Shown: in pieces, positions 35,542 to 44,372 of the stretch
Numbering within the stretch: the stretch's first letter is position 1
Layout: the number at the start of each line of letters is the position of its first letter
From: Pseudomonas neustonica
Lineage (GTDB): Bacteria; Pseudomonadota; Gammaproteobacteria; Pseudomonadales; Pseudomonadaceae
NCBI RefSeq assembly: GCF_003797945.1
Contig: NZ_RKKU01000001.1
Span: 62,001-126,000 of the forward strand
Length of the DNA: 64,000 nt
Reading direction: 5' to 3'
Position numbers and translations under genes: made by a program
The notes under the pieces: generated by a model
The model's input: the letters and a program-made list of their open reading frames with translations, nothing else
Database searches by the model: none
Told to the model about the DNA's origin: nothing

Positions 35542-37437
35542 ATGTCTCAATCGACCTACAACGCTGATGCGCTGGAAGTACTCAGCGGCCTGGACCCGGT
35601 ACGTCGTCGTCCCGGTATGTACACCGACACCACTCGCCCGAACCATCTTGCCCAAGAGGTAATTGATAACAGTGTCGATGAGGCTCTGGCCGGGCATGCC
35701 CGTACCATTACCGTCGTTTTGCATCCGGACAATGCGCTCGAGGTCAGCGACGATGGTCGGGGTATGCCAGTGGATATTCACCCGGAAGAGGGTGTGTCGG
35801 GGGTCGAACTCATCTTTACCCGTTTGCATGCGGGGGGTAAGTTCTCGAACAAAAATTATCAGTTCTCCGGTGGCTTGCACGGGGTCGGTATTTCGGTCGT
35901 TAACGCGCTCTCGCTGCGGGTCGATGTGCGCGTCAAGCGTGATGGCCAGGAATACGCCATGGCGTTTGAAAGCGGCGAAAAAGTGCAAGAGCTGGAGGTG
36001 GTTGGCACCGTAGGCAAACGCAACACGGGAACCACTGTCAAATTCTGGCCCGACGCGAGCTATTTCGACTCAGCCAAGTTCAGCATCGCTCGACTCAAGC
36101 ATCTGTTGAAGGCGAAAGCAGTACTCTGTCCTGGCTTGAAGGTTGAGTTTGAAGACCGCCAGAATGGTGAAAGCAACAGCTGGTATTACGAAGATGGTCT
36201 GCGTGATTACCTGATAGATTCCTGTGCCGAATGGCCAAAACTACCAGATGAGCCCTTTACCGGTAGCCTTTCGTCGAGCAAGGAGGCAGTCGATTGGGCT
36301 GTTTTCTGGCTGCCGGAAGGCGGCGAACTGGTGCAGGAAAGCTACGTTAACCTGATCCCAACAGCGCAAGGCGGCACTCACGTCAACGGTCTGCGCGCCG
36401 GCCTGTTGGAGGCTATTCGCGAGTTCTGCGAGTTTCGCAATCTGCTGCCACGCGGCGTCAAGCTGGCTCCTGAGGATATTTGGGAACGGGTCAGCTATGT
36501 CTTGTCGCTGAAAATGGCCGAAGCGCAGTTTTCCGGGCAGACGAAAGAGCGCCTGTCCTCGCGTGAGTCGGCTGCGTTTGTCTCGGGTGTGGTCAAGGAT
36601 GCCTTCAGCCTTTGGCTCAATCAGCATGCTGATATCGGCTTGCAACTGGCTGAACTGGCGATTAGTCACGCTGGTCGTCGTCTCAAGGCCGGCAAGAAAA
36701 TTGAGCGCAAGCGTATTACTCAGGGGCCTGCGTTGCCGGGTAAGCTGGCTGATTGTGTGGGGCAGGATACGCGCCGTTCAGAGCTGTTTCTGGTAGAGGG
36801 TGACTCCGCAGGGGGTAGCGCCAAGCAGGCGCGCAACAAAGAATTTCAAGCCATCATGCCGTTGCGCGGCAAAATCCTTAACACCTGGGAAGTGGAATCG
36901 AGCGAGGTTCTGGGCTCGCAGGAGGTTCACGATATTGCCGTGGCCATTGGTGTCGATCCGGGTGTTGGCAGTCTTGAGCAGCTGCGCTATGGCAAGATTT
37001 GTATCCTCGCTGATGCCGACTCGGACGGTTTGCACATTGCGACGCTGCTGTGCGCCTTGTTTGTACGTCACTTCCGCCCACTGGTAGAGGCTGGTCACGT
37101 TTTTGTCGCCATGCCGCCCTTGTATCGCGTGGATATCGGCAAAGACATTTATTACGCGCTGGATGATGCGGAAAAACAGGGCATCCTTGATCGTATAGAA
37201 GCCGAGGGTAAGCGTGGCAAGATTCAGGTCACTCGCTTCAAGGGTCTCGGTGAGATGAACCCGCTGCAGTTACGTGAAACAACCATGGCACCGGATACCC
37301 GCCGTCTGGTGCAACTGACCGTGGACGATACGCAGGACACGGAGCAACTGATGGATATGCTGCTGGCGAAAAAGCGGTCTGGTGACCGCAAAATATGGCT
37401 GGAAAGCAAGGGTAACCTGGCCGAGGTGCTGCTTTGA
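35542..37437 (+). CDS. parE: DNA topoisomerase IV subunit B
   Basis: ParE is the ATPase subunit of topoisomerase IV, which decatenates daughter chromosomes. The 631-residue protein has a GHKL ATP site (EVIDNSVDEALAGHA near 36-50; DDGRGMPVDIHPE), the transducer domain, and a TOPRIM domain with EGDSAGGSAKQARN (about 415) and DADSDGLHI (about 493). It has the short insert pattern of ParE rather than GyrB. Its TGA overlaps the TTG start of the next gene. Confidence 0.97.
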   Translation: MSQSTYNADALEVLSGLDPVRRRPGMYTDTTRPNHLAQEVIDNSVDEALAGHARTITVVLHPDNALEVSDDGRGMPVDIHPEEGVSGVELIFTRLHAGGKFSNKNYQFSGGLHGVGISVVNALSLRVDVRVKRDGQEYAMAFESGEKVQELEVVGTVGKRNTGTTVKFWPDASYFDSAKFSIARLKHLLKAKAVLCPGLKVEFEDRQNGESNSWYYEDGLRDYLIDSCAEWPKLPDEPFTGSLSSSKEAVDWAVFWLPEGGELVQESYVNLIPTAQGGTHVNGLRAGLLEAIREFCEFRNLLPRGVKLAPEDIWERVSYVLSLKMAEAQFSGQTKERLSSRESAAFVSGVVKDAFSLWLNQHADIGLQLAELAISHAGRRLKAGKKIERKRITQGPALPGKLADCVGQDTRRSELFLVEGDSAGGSAKQARNKEFQAIMPLRGKILNTWEVESSEVLGSQEVHDIAVAIGVDPGVGSLEQLRYGKICILADADSDGLHIATLLCALFVRHFRPLVEAGHVFVAMPPLYRVDIGKDIYYALDDAEKQGILDRIEAEGKRGKIQVTRFKGLGEMNPLQLRETTMAPDTRRLVQLTVDDTQDTEQLMDMLLAKKRSGDRKIWLESKGNLAEVLL

Positions 37438-38462
37438 GCCAGTTTGTCAGACAGCTTGCGCTGGCCTCTTTGTTGTTTGTTGCGCTACCCGTCAATGCCT
37501 TTGAAAGAGCGCCTGAGCTGGCTCTGGTGCAGGCGCTGCCGGTTGATGGCATGGAGCGCGGTAATCTTTCGGCGCTGCAGTATTGTGGTAGTCAGTTGTT
37601 GGCGTTGTCAGACCGTGAAGATCAAACTCTGTTTGTATTGCAGACCATTGGTGCTAGCTGGCAAGCCAGCGCTGAACACTTTGAATTACCCAAGGACTCG
37701 CCCAGCATGTTGCCTGTGCAGCTGCTGGCTGGCGCCTGGCTGCGGGGATTGAGCGGTCGCGCGCTGGATTTTGAAGGCCTGGCTTGCGATGCGCAGGCCA
37801 ATCGTTATCTGGTTAGTGAAAGTCAGTTGGGTGTGCTGAAGCTGCCGCCAGCAGGCGAAACCGCGGTCAAAGGCCAGTGGCTGGATCTTGACCCTGCGGT
37901 CTACAGCGAGGGAGAGAGCCGAGGCTTATGGCAACAGGTCAATGCCCTGGCTGAGGGCGTGGCTATTGACGCCGAAGCGGAAACACTCTGGTTGGCAGCA
38001 GAGCGCCAAGGGCGCGGTTTGCTGAAGTTGCAACGTCAGGATGACCAATGGCGCTGCCCACTGGCGGGCTGTGTTCTGCTGGCTGAGCGTCGATTCCTGC
38101 CTACAGACACTTTTGCGCCGGGCGTGTTGAATAAAGAAGTGTTGCCCGCCGACTTCTCTGATCTGGTGTTATGGCAGGGTAAGTTATGGACACTGGAGCG
38201 CAATGCGCATCAGGTCTGTCGGCGTAGTTCGGTTTCGGGCAAGCGCGAGCGTTGCTGGTCTTTTGCTCAGACGGTATTGGCGGAACCTTACTTCTACCCT
38301 GACGCCCCCTTTGGCTTGGCCGAAGCACTATTGATCAATGAAGACGGCATCATGATTGGTCTGGATAACAACGATCGCGTGCGACCGGATGGTGATAGCC
38401 GACCGTGGATTTTTCAATTTGAACTACCGAGCGACTGGCAGGAGGAAACCAAACGTGACTGA
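37434..38462 (+). CDS. Exported esterase-like phytase-family protein
   Basis: The 342-residue protein has a short signal peptide (LSQFVRQLALASLLFVALPVNA, cleavage after Ala) and then the repeated strands of the esterase-like phytase (PF13449) beta-propeller, such as DFEGLACDAQANRYLVSESQ and ALAEGVAIDAEAETLWLAAER. It should be periplasmic; activity in the family is unproven. The TTG start at 37434 overlaps the parE stop by four bases. It lies between parE and the aspartyl protease gene, as PA4966 does in P. aeruginosa. It is coupled to the next gene by an 8-base overlap. Confidence 0.78.
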   Translation: MSQFVRQLALASLLFVALPVNAFERAPELALVQALPVDGMERGNLSALQYCGSQLLALSDREDQTLFVLQTIGASWQASAEHFELPKDSPSMLPVQLLAGAWLRGLSGRALDFEGLACDAQANRYLVSESQLGVLKLPPAGETAVKGQWLDLDPAVYSEGESRGLWQQVNALAEGVAIDAEAETLWLAAERQGRGLLKLQRQDDQWRCPLAGCVLLAERRFLPTDTFAPGVLNKEVLPADFSDLVLWQGKLWTLERNAHQVCRRSSVSGKRERCWSFAQTVLAEPYFYPDAPFGLAEALLINEDGIMIGLDNNDRVRPDGDSRPWIFQFELPSDWQEETKRD

Positions 38463-38979
38463 CGCCCCGCCCCCCAGTCAACGTCGGTTAGGCACAGGTA
38501 TGTTGATACTCGCCTGGGCAGCCGGTTTGTTGCTGGCTGCCTACTGGTTTAGCGGGGTAGAGGAGCGTCAGCAAAATCCCAATCAAAAGCCTGACTCGGT
38601 TCACTTGGATAATGCCGTGGAGGTGCTGCTTGAGCCAAATCGCCAAGGGCATTTTCTGGTCGATGGCCAGATCAACCAGCATGGCGTGACCTTTTTGGTT
38701 GATACCGGCGCTTCCTTTGTGGCGGTCCCGGCTGAACTTGCCGAGCAGATGGGGCTAAAGCAAGGGCGGAGATTTATGGTAGAAACCGCTAATGGTACTG
38801 CGCCGGGTTTTAGCACCCGGCTAGACAGGCTGCGCATTGGTGACATCGTGCTGCACGACGTGGAAGCGGGGATCGTGCCGGGTATGGGTGGCGAAGAGGT
38901 GTTGCTGGGCATGAGTGCGCTGCGGCAATTGGATTTCAGCTCGCGCGGCGGTGAATTGCTGCTGCGACAGTATCAGTGA
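38455..38979 (+). CDS. Membrane-anchored retropepsin-like aspartic protease (clan AA, TIGR02281)
   Basis: The 174-residue protein has an N-terminal membrane anchor (MLILAWAAGLLLAAYWF, about residues 16-32) and a single retropepsin-like domain with the active-site VDTGASFVAV near 86-95 and a second flap GGEEVLLGMSAL near 146-157. Such proteins dimerise to form one active site in the periplasm. GTG 38455 is used because GGAGG lies at 38440-38444 and the protein is then the usual family length. It overlaps the upstream gene by 8 bases and precedes parC by 53 bases. Confidence 0.85.
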   Translation: MTDAPPPSQRRLGTGMLILAWAAGLLLAAYWFSGVEERQQNPNQKPDSVHLDNAVEVLLEPNRQGHFLVDGQINQHGVTFLVDTGASFVAVPAELAEQMGLKQGRRFMVETANGTAPGFSTRLDRLRIGDIVLHDVEAGIVPGMGGEEVLLGMSALRQLDFSSRGGELLLRQYQ

Positions 38980-39032
38980 ACAAGTAGTGCGGCGGCCGGC
39001 ATCAGCACGGCAAGCCATAACGGAGATTGTGT

Positions 39033-41321
39033 ATGAGTGATGGCCTGGATCTGAGTCTCGAGGGAGTAGAGCGTCGTACGCTGGCGTCTTTTACTGAAGA
39101 GGCTTATCTCAACTACTCCATGTACGTCATCATGGATCGAGCGCTGCCGCATATTGGTGATGGTCTCAAGCCGGTGCAGCGCCGCATTATCTATGCGATG
39201 AGTGAGCTGGGCCTCTCGGCCACCTCAAAGCACAAAAAGTCGGCGCGTACCGTCGGTGACGTTCTCGGTAAGTATCATCCGCACGGTGATTCGGCCTGCT
39301 ACGAAGCTATGGTATTGATGGCGCAGCCTTTTTCCTACCGTTACCCACTGGTCGACGGGCAGGGTAACTGGGGTGCACCAGATGATCCTAAATCCTTTGC
39401 CGCCATGCGTTATACCGAGGCGCGACTGGCGCGCTACAGTGAAACGCTGCTGACCGAGCTGGGGCAGGGCACGGTCGACTGGCAGCCTAACTTTGACGGC
39501 ACTATGGATGAACCCATGGTGCTACCGGCCCGCTTGCCGAACCTGCTGCTCAACGGCACCACGGGTATCGCTGTGGGTATGGCGACCGATGTGCCGCCGC
39601 ATAACCTGCGTGAAGTGGCGGCCGCCTGTGTTCGTTTGTTGGATGACCCGGGCGCGGGGCTGGACGAGATTCTGGAGCATATCCAGGGGCCGGATTTCCC
39701 AACCGAAGCGGAGATCATTACGCCGCGCAACGAGCTGCTGAAAATCTATGCCACAGGTCGGGGGTCGGTGCGCACTCGCGCTGTCTGGAACCGCGAAGAT
39801 GGCGAGATAGTGATCACTGCGCTGCCGCATCAGGTGTCCGGTGCCAAGGTGTTGGAGCAAATTGCTGGCCAGATGCAGAATAAAAAGCTACCCATGGTGG
39901 CTGATCTGCGTGACGAATCCGATCACGAGAACCCAACCCGCATTGTTATAGTGCCGCGCTCAAACCGGATCGATTTGGACGAGTTGATGCAGCACCTGTT
40001 TGCGACTACGGATCTGGAGCACAGTTATCGCGTCAATATGAACGTGATAGGCACCGATGGCAGACCAGCGGTGAAGGATCTGTGGACCATGCTCACAGAG
40101 TGGCTGGGCTTTCGCGTTGCCACTGTGCGCCGTCGCCTGCAATACCGACTGGACAAGATACTGGCTCGTTTGCATCTGTTGGAAGGTTTGTTGGTTGCCT
40201 TCCTTAATCTGGATGAAGTTATCCATATCATTCGCACCGAAGAGCAGCCTAAAGCTGAGCTGATTGCACGCTTTGAGCTCAGCGATCTGCAAGCCGATTA
40301 CATTCTTGATACCCGCCTGCGTCAATTGGCGCGGCTGGAAGAGATGAAGATTCGCGGTGAACAGGATGCATTAGCCGCCGAGCGTGATGGTCTGGAGAAA
40401 ATTCTGGGCAGCGAGCGTTTGTTGCGTAACAAGGTTCGTGATGAGTTGATTGCCGATGCCGAAACCTACGGTGATGACCGTCGCTCACCCTTGGTTGAGC
40501 GCAAGGAAGCACGCGCCTTGTCGGAAACCGAGTTGGTGCCCTCTGAGCCCGTCACTGTTGTACTGTCGGAAAAAGGCTGGGTACGCTGTGCCAAAGGGCA
40601 TGACGTCGATGGCGCCGGTTTGAGCTACAAGGCTGGCGACGCCTTCCTTGACCAGGCTAGCGGCCGCACTAATCAGCAGGCGGTATTTATTGACAGTAGT
40701 GGCCGCAGTTATTCGTTGCCAGCGCACACCCTGCCTTCTGCCAGAGGGCAGGGCGAACCGCTGACCGGGCGTTTTAATCCACCGTCAGGTGCCAGCTTTG
40801 AAACCGTCTTGATGCCTGAGGATGATGCTTTGTACTTGCTGGCGTCGGATGCAGGTTATGGTTTTGTTGCTCAGGGCTCTGATTTGCTGGCCAAAAACAA
40901 GAACGGCAAAGCGCTGCTTAGTGTGCCTGAGGGTGGGCGGGTACTAAGACCTCAGCGGGTGCAAGATCTGAAGAGTTGCCAGTTGGCAGCGGTGTCCAAT
41001 GAGGGTCGCTTGCTGGTATTCAGCCTGTCTGAACTGCCTCAGCTGTCCAAGGGCAAGGGTAACAAGATTTTGTCATTACCATCGGCGCGGGTTAAGTCGC
41101 GTGAAGAGTTTGTTGCCGGCTTGGCCGTACTTCCGCCGGGCGCTTGCCTGGTGTTGACGGCTGGCAAGCGCACCTTGACCCTCAAGTCGTCAGATCTTGA
41201 GCACTATTGCGGTGAGCGCGGACGTCGTGGCAACAAGTTGCCACGCGGATTCCAGAAGGTTGATGCTGTCGCGGTTGAACGCTCCAATGTTGCTCCTGAG
41301 TCGCCAGTTGCTGGCGACTAG
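39033..41321 (+). CDS. parC: DNA topoisomerase IV subunit A
   Basis: ParC is the DNA-breaking subunit that pairs with ParE. The 762-residue protein has the N-terminal winged-helix/tower with [20 protein letters not shown] and the catalytic tyrosine in [10 protein letters not shown] (about residue 125). The C-terminal pinwheel domain is present with degenerate GyrA-box-like blades. ATG 39033 with GGAGA just upstream is the start; a TTG two codons earlier is less likely. In the quinolone-resistance region, GDSACYEAM has the susceptible-type Ser, in the visible sequence. Confidence 0.97.
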   Translation: MSDGLDLSLEGVERRTLASFTEEAYLNYSMYVIMDRALPHIGDGLKPVQRRIIYAMSELGLSATSKHKKSARTVGDVLGKYHPHGDSACYEAMVLMAQPFSYRYPLVDGQGNWGAPDDPKSFAAMRYTEARLARYSETLLTELGQGTVDWQPNFDGTMDEPMVLPARLPNLLLNGTTGIAVGMATDVPPHNLREVAAACVRLLDDPGAGLDEILEHIQGPDFPTEAEIITPRNELLKIYATGRGSVRTRAVWNREDGEIVITALPHQVSGAKVLEQIAGQMQNKKLPMVADLRDESDHENPTRIVIVPRSNRIDLDELMQHLFATTDLEHSYRVNMNVIGTDGRPAVKDLWTMLTEWLGFRVATVRRRLQYRLDKILARLHLLEGLLVAFLNLDEVIHIIRTEEQPKAELIARFELSDLQADYILDTRLRQLARLEEMKIRGEQDALAAERDGLEKILGSERLLRNKVRDELIADAETYGDDRRSPLVERKEARALSETELVPSEPVTVVLSEKGWVRCAKGHDVDGAGLSYKAGDAFLDQASGRTNQQAVFIDSSGRSYSLPAHTLPSARGQGEPLTGRFNPPSGASFETVLMPEDDALYLLASDAGYGFVAQGSDLLAKNKNGKALLSVPEGGRVLRPQRVQDLKSCQLAAVSNEGRLLVFSLSELPQLSKGKGNKILSLPSARVKSREEFVAGLAVLPPGACLVLTAGKRTLTLKSSDLEHYCGERGRRGNKLPRGFQKVDAVAVERSNVAPESPVAGD

Positions 41322-41349
41322 GTTGCACTGACTCTAGGCCATCATGTGC

Positions 41350-41381
41350 AGGAGCCTGGCGCTGAGTCAGGCTAGGCTCCT
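41350..41381. terminator. Possible bidirectional terminator between parC and the AhpA-like gene
   Basis: AGGAGCCT (41350-41357) and AGGCTCCT (41374-41381) form an 8-bp stem with a GGC/GCT-rich 16-base loop. There is no clear T-run, so this is only a candidate. Confidence 0.4.
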
Positions 41382-42925
41382 CAGCCCTGGCGTTGGTTGT
41401 AGAGCTTGTTCAATTGGCTCTCTACCATCGATTGATAGGGTTCGAGCAGGCGCTCAATGCAGTAAATACCATTCTGGCTGGCCAGGCGGCGTGCTACAGC
41501 GCTATCAGCCAGGGTGCCTGCGCCTGCCAGCTCAGCGTCTACCAGCAGAAGATTACGGCTGTGCTGCAGTTGATCCAGCGTACGCTGACAGAGTTCATGT
41601 TCGCTCAATGCTTCGTCACTGATGTTATCGAGTCCGGGGGCGTGGCACAGCGCGAGCTGAAGGTGAAGAGCAATGCCGGTATCGGCAATCTCAATCTGCA
41701 GATCATGCCCGAGCACGCGCAACAGCTCTCCACAGCAAAGACCGTGATTCAGCTCATCGCGAGTATCCTCAGCGCCAGGGCTGAACATCAACACGCTGGT
41801 GCCGTCGAACAAGGTATGTTGTTGACCACCATAGAGTTGCGCGGCACGTTGCACGTGCTCACGATACCGATCGAGTAGCGTCAGTAACCGTTCACGAGGT
41901 AGTCGGCGCAGTGCTTCCTGATTGCCCAGTCGTACCGCTAGCATCGCGTGGCGTGGTAGCGGGGTATCCGCAGCATCTTCATCTTCTACTTGAGGATTGG
42001 CGTTGTCGTCCAGCTCTTCGTCGTTGTCGGCTGGCTCGTGTTCTGAATCAATAGCTGTGTCTGTTGGTGGCGTTTCAGTCAACGAGGCTTCGCTATGGAT
42101 TGTTTCTTCAGGCGCTGCTGCGTCTGCAACCTCGCCGGTTTCAACGACCACGGGGGCTTTTTGAACCTCGTCGACGGCGGGTGCGGCGGCTATTTCTGTG
42201 ACCACCGGTATTTCCGGCTCTGGCTCTGGCTCTGGATAAAGCCCACGTTGTTGCGTCAGGGTGCGGGCAAAGTCACCCAGCTCATCATGACGGGCGCTCG
42301 CTGGTGCAGGATAACTGGGGCTTCTGTCCCACTGGGCGATAGCGATCAGGTCCCGTCTCAGCCGCGTTGTCCATAACCAGACTGTGAAGCCAGCGACCAG
42401 CGAAACAGCGAGTAAGCTCCAGATTATATGCAGCATCAGGTTGGTCGCCGGCTGACGGAATGGTTGTGCAGCCAACATCAACTGAATCTGGCCTGCCACC
42501 TGTTCTTGTTGCAGAACAGCTGACATGTAGCGCCCCTGACCGGGAGCGCGGTTGCGGGTGGCCGGCTTGTTACCCGCTTCAGCGATAATTCGATTATCTG
42601 TCGAATAAAGGCTTACATGAGCGATTAAGGGGTTCTGGTTCCACTCAGCGAGCAAAATGTTCAGGCTCAGGTTGTCACCCGCGGCCAGCGGTTCAGCCGC
42701 GGTTGACGCGATCTGACGAGCCAGTGCTGCACCTACGCGATCTGCCTGGGTACCAATATCACGCTGGAGCTGGTTGTTGCCAAACCAGAGTGTCAGCAGC
42801 AATATTCCAAGCAGCGGTATTAGTACCAGTAGTGGCACCGCGTAGCGGAATTTACTGCAGCTTTGCCTGATTTGTGTATAGCTGCGCAGAAATAGATTGT
42901 CTTGGGGCGGGCTTGAGCGGCTCAA
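41381..42925 (-). CDS. AhpA/YtjB-family inner membrane protein
   Basis: The 514-residue protein has two membrane segments (about 28-49 and 166-186) enclosing a periplasmic domain, like a sensor kinase input without a kinase. A long acidic, Pro/Glu/Ala-rich linker follows (about 225-320; it includes an EPEPEPEPEIP run encoded by a GGCTCT repeat near 42217-42237). The C-terminal third (AVRLGNQEALRRLPRERLLT onwards) resembles a degenerate nucleotidyl cyclase fold. The position between parC and serB matches PA4961. Function unknown; the YtjB/SMP_2 family assignment is by topology and recall. Confidence 0.65.
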   Translation of the reverse strand: MSRSSPPQDNLFLRSYTQIRQSCSKFRYAVPLLVLIPLLGILLLTLWFGNNQLQRDIGTQADRVGAALARQIASTAAEPLAAGDNLSLNILLAEWNQNPLIAHVSLYSTDNRIIAEAGNKPATRNRAPGQGRYMSAVLQQEQVAGQIQLMLAAQPFRQPATNLMLHIIWSLLAVSLVAGFTVWLWTTRLRRDLIAIAQWDRSPSYPAPASARHDELGDFARTLTQQRGLYPEPEPEPEIPVVTEIAAAPAVDEVQKAPVVVETGEVADAAAPEETIHSEASLTETPPTDTAIDSEHEPADNDEELDDNANPQVEDEDAADTPLPRHAMLAVRLGNQEALRRLPRERLLTLLDRYREHVQRAAQLYGGQQHTLFDGTSVLMFSPGAEDTRDELNHGLCCGELLRVLGHDLQIEIADTGIALHLQLALCHAPGLDNISDEALSEHELCQRTLDQLQHSRNLLLVDAELAGAGTLADSAVARRLASQNGIYCIERLLEPYQSMVESQLNKLYNQRQG

Positions 42926-43083
42926 AATAGGACTCGGAATTGGCTTGGGGTGGGCAAGAACTGGCCGCTGGCGGCTTGAACCGCGAGTATAGCCATTACC
43001 ACGGCATGGAAAAAGGGTTCATCTGTGAGGTCGTTGCCAATTCCGGTTAGAATACGGTTTTTAGCTTGGCGTAAGAGGTTACC

Positions 43084-44295
43084 TTGAAGGAAATAGTCCT
43101 GATCAATATTACCGGCCCGGATCGTCCGGGTCTGACGGCGGCTATTACCGGCCTGCTGGCGAAGGCCGAGGTCAACATCCTGGATATTGGCCAAGCCGTT
43201 ATTCATGATACGCTTTCCTTTGGAATCCTGGTCGAGATGACGGGCGAAGAAGGGTTGTCAGACGTGCTGAAGGATGTGCTTTTTCGTGGCTATGAACTGG
43301 ATCAGCAGGTGCGGTTTACCCCGGTCAGCGCGGAAGAGTACGGGCGCTGGGTGACCGGGCAGGGCAAGCCCAGACACATAGTTACGCTGCTGGCACGCCG
43401 CGTTACGGCAGAACATATCGCCAGAGTCAGCGAAATTACCGCACGCTATGATTTGAACATAGATCATATTGATCGTCTGTCAGGCCGAATTCCTGAAGGC
43501 TTACCTGCCGACCAGGGTAAGGGATGTATCGAATTTTCGGTGCGCGGCGAGCCAGCTGATCCTGCTGCGCTGCGTGCCGAGTTCCTCGCTATTGCACAAG
43601 AGTTGAGCGTCGATATCGCTTTCCAGCAGGATAGTATCTTTCGGCGTAATCGCCGCCTGGTCGTTTTTGACATGGACTCAACCCTGATTGACGCAGAGGT
43701 CATTGACGAGTTGGCCAAGGCCGCCGGTGTTGGTGATGCCGTAGCAGAGATCACTGAACGGGCTATGCGCGGTGAATTGGATTTTAAAGCGAGCTTTCGT
43801 GAGCGCATGGCGTTATTGAAAGGCTTGCCTATCTCGACCTTGCAGCAGGTAGGCGAGTCTTTGCGGCTGACCGAAGGTGCAGAGACCTTGATCGCACAGT
43901 TACGCCGGCTGGGTTATAAAACCGCTATTTTGTCCGGTGGATTTACTTATTTTGCTGAGCAGTTACAGCAGCGGCTGGGCATTGATTATGTCTATGCCAA
44001 TGCGCTGCCTGTGGTCGATGGCCTGGTTACTGGTGAAGTGCAGGAGCCTATTGTCGACGGCCAGCGCAAGGCAGAGTTACTGCGCCAACTGGCTCAGCAG
44101 GAAGGTATCAGTCTTGAGCAAACGATTGCCGTTGGCGACGGTGCCAATGATCTGCCGATGCTGTCAATCGCCGGGCTTGGAGTCGCGTTTCGCGCCAAGC
44201 CTTTGGTCAAACAATCCGCCAAGCAGGCTATATCGACCCTGGGGTTGGATGGCATTTTATACTTGTTGGGCTTTCGTGACCGTGAAGGTGGTTAA
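43084..44295 (+). CDS. serB: Phosphoserine phosphatase
   Basis: SerB performs the last step of serine synthesis. The 403-residue protein has two N-terminal ACT-like regulatory domains (LINITGPDRPGLTAAITGLL at the start) and a HAD phosphatase domain with VVFDMDSTLIDAEVIDELA near residue 195, GGFTYF near 285 and VGDGANDLPML near 348. The TTG start has AAGAGG at 43073-43078 and matches the family N-terminus. It is followed by a strong terminator. Divergent from the AhpA-like gene. Confidence 0.95.
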   Translation: MKEIVLINITGPDRPGLTAAITGLLAKAEVNILDIGQAVIHDTLSFGILVEMTGEEGLSDVLKDVLFRGYELDQQVRFTPVSAEEYGRWVTGQGKPRHIVTLLARRVTAEHIARVSEITARYDLNIDHIDRLSGRIPEGLPADQGKGCIEFSVRGEPADPAALRAEFLAIAQELSVDIAFQQDSIFRRNRRLVVFDMDSTLIDAEVIDELAKAAGVGDAVAEITERAMRGELDFKASFRERMALLKGLPISTLQQVGESLRLTEGAETLIAQLRRLGYKTAILSGGFTYFAEQLQQRLGIDYVYANALPVVDGLVTGEVQEPIVDGQRKAELLRQLAQQEGISLEQTIAVGDGANDLPMLSIAGLGVAFRAKPLVKQSAKQAISTLGLDGILYLLGFRDREGG

Positions 44296-44313
44296 CGTGG
44301 GAGCTCGATTGCA

Positions 44314-44341
44314 AAAACGCCCGGATTAATCCGGGCGTTTT
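44314..44341 (+). terminator. Intrinsic terminator after serB
   Basis: AAAACGCCCGGAT and ATCCGGGCGTTTT form a 13-bp stem with a two-base loop core, followed by a short T-run. It stands between convergent serB and fimX and could act in both directions. Confidence 0.88.
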
Positions 44342-44372
44342 CGTTCTATTGCGAGGGCTGCTTGTTGCTGCT

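Noticed and set aside
42217-42237. Short tandem GGCTCT repeat considered as a CRISPR or regulatory repeat
   Set aside because: It is in frame in the AhpA-like gene and encodes Glu-Pro repeats; there are no spacers.
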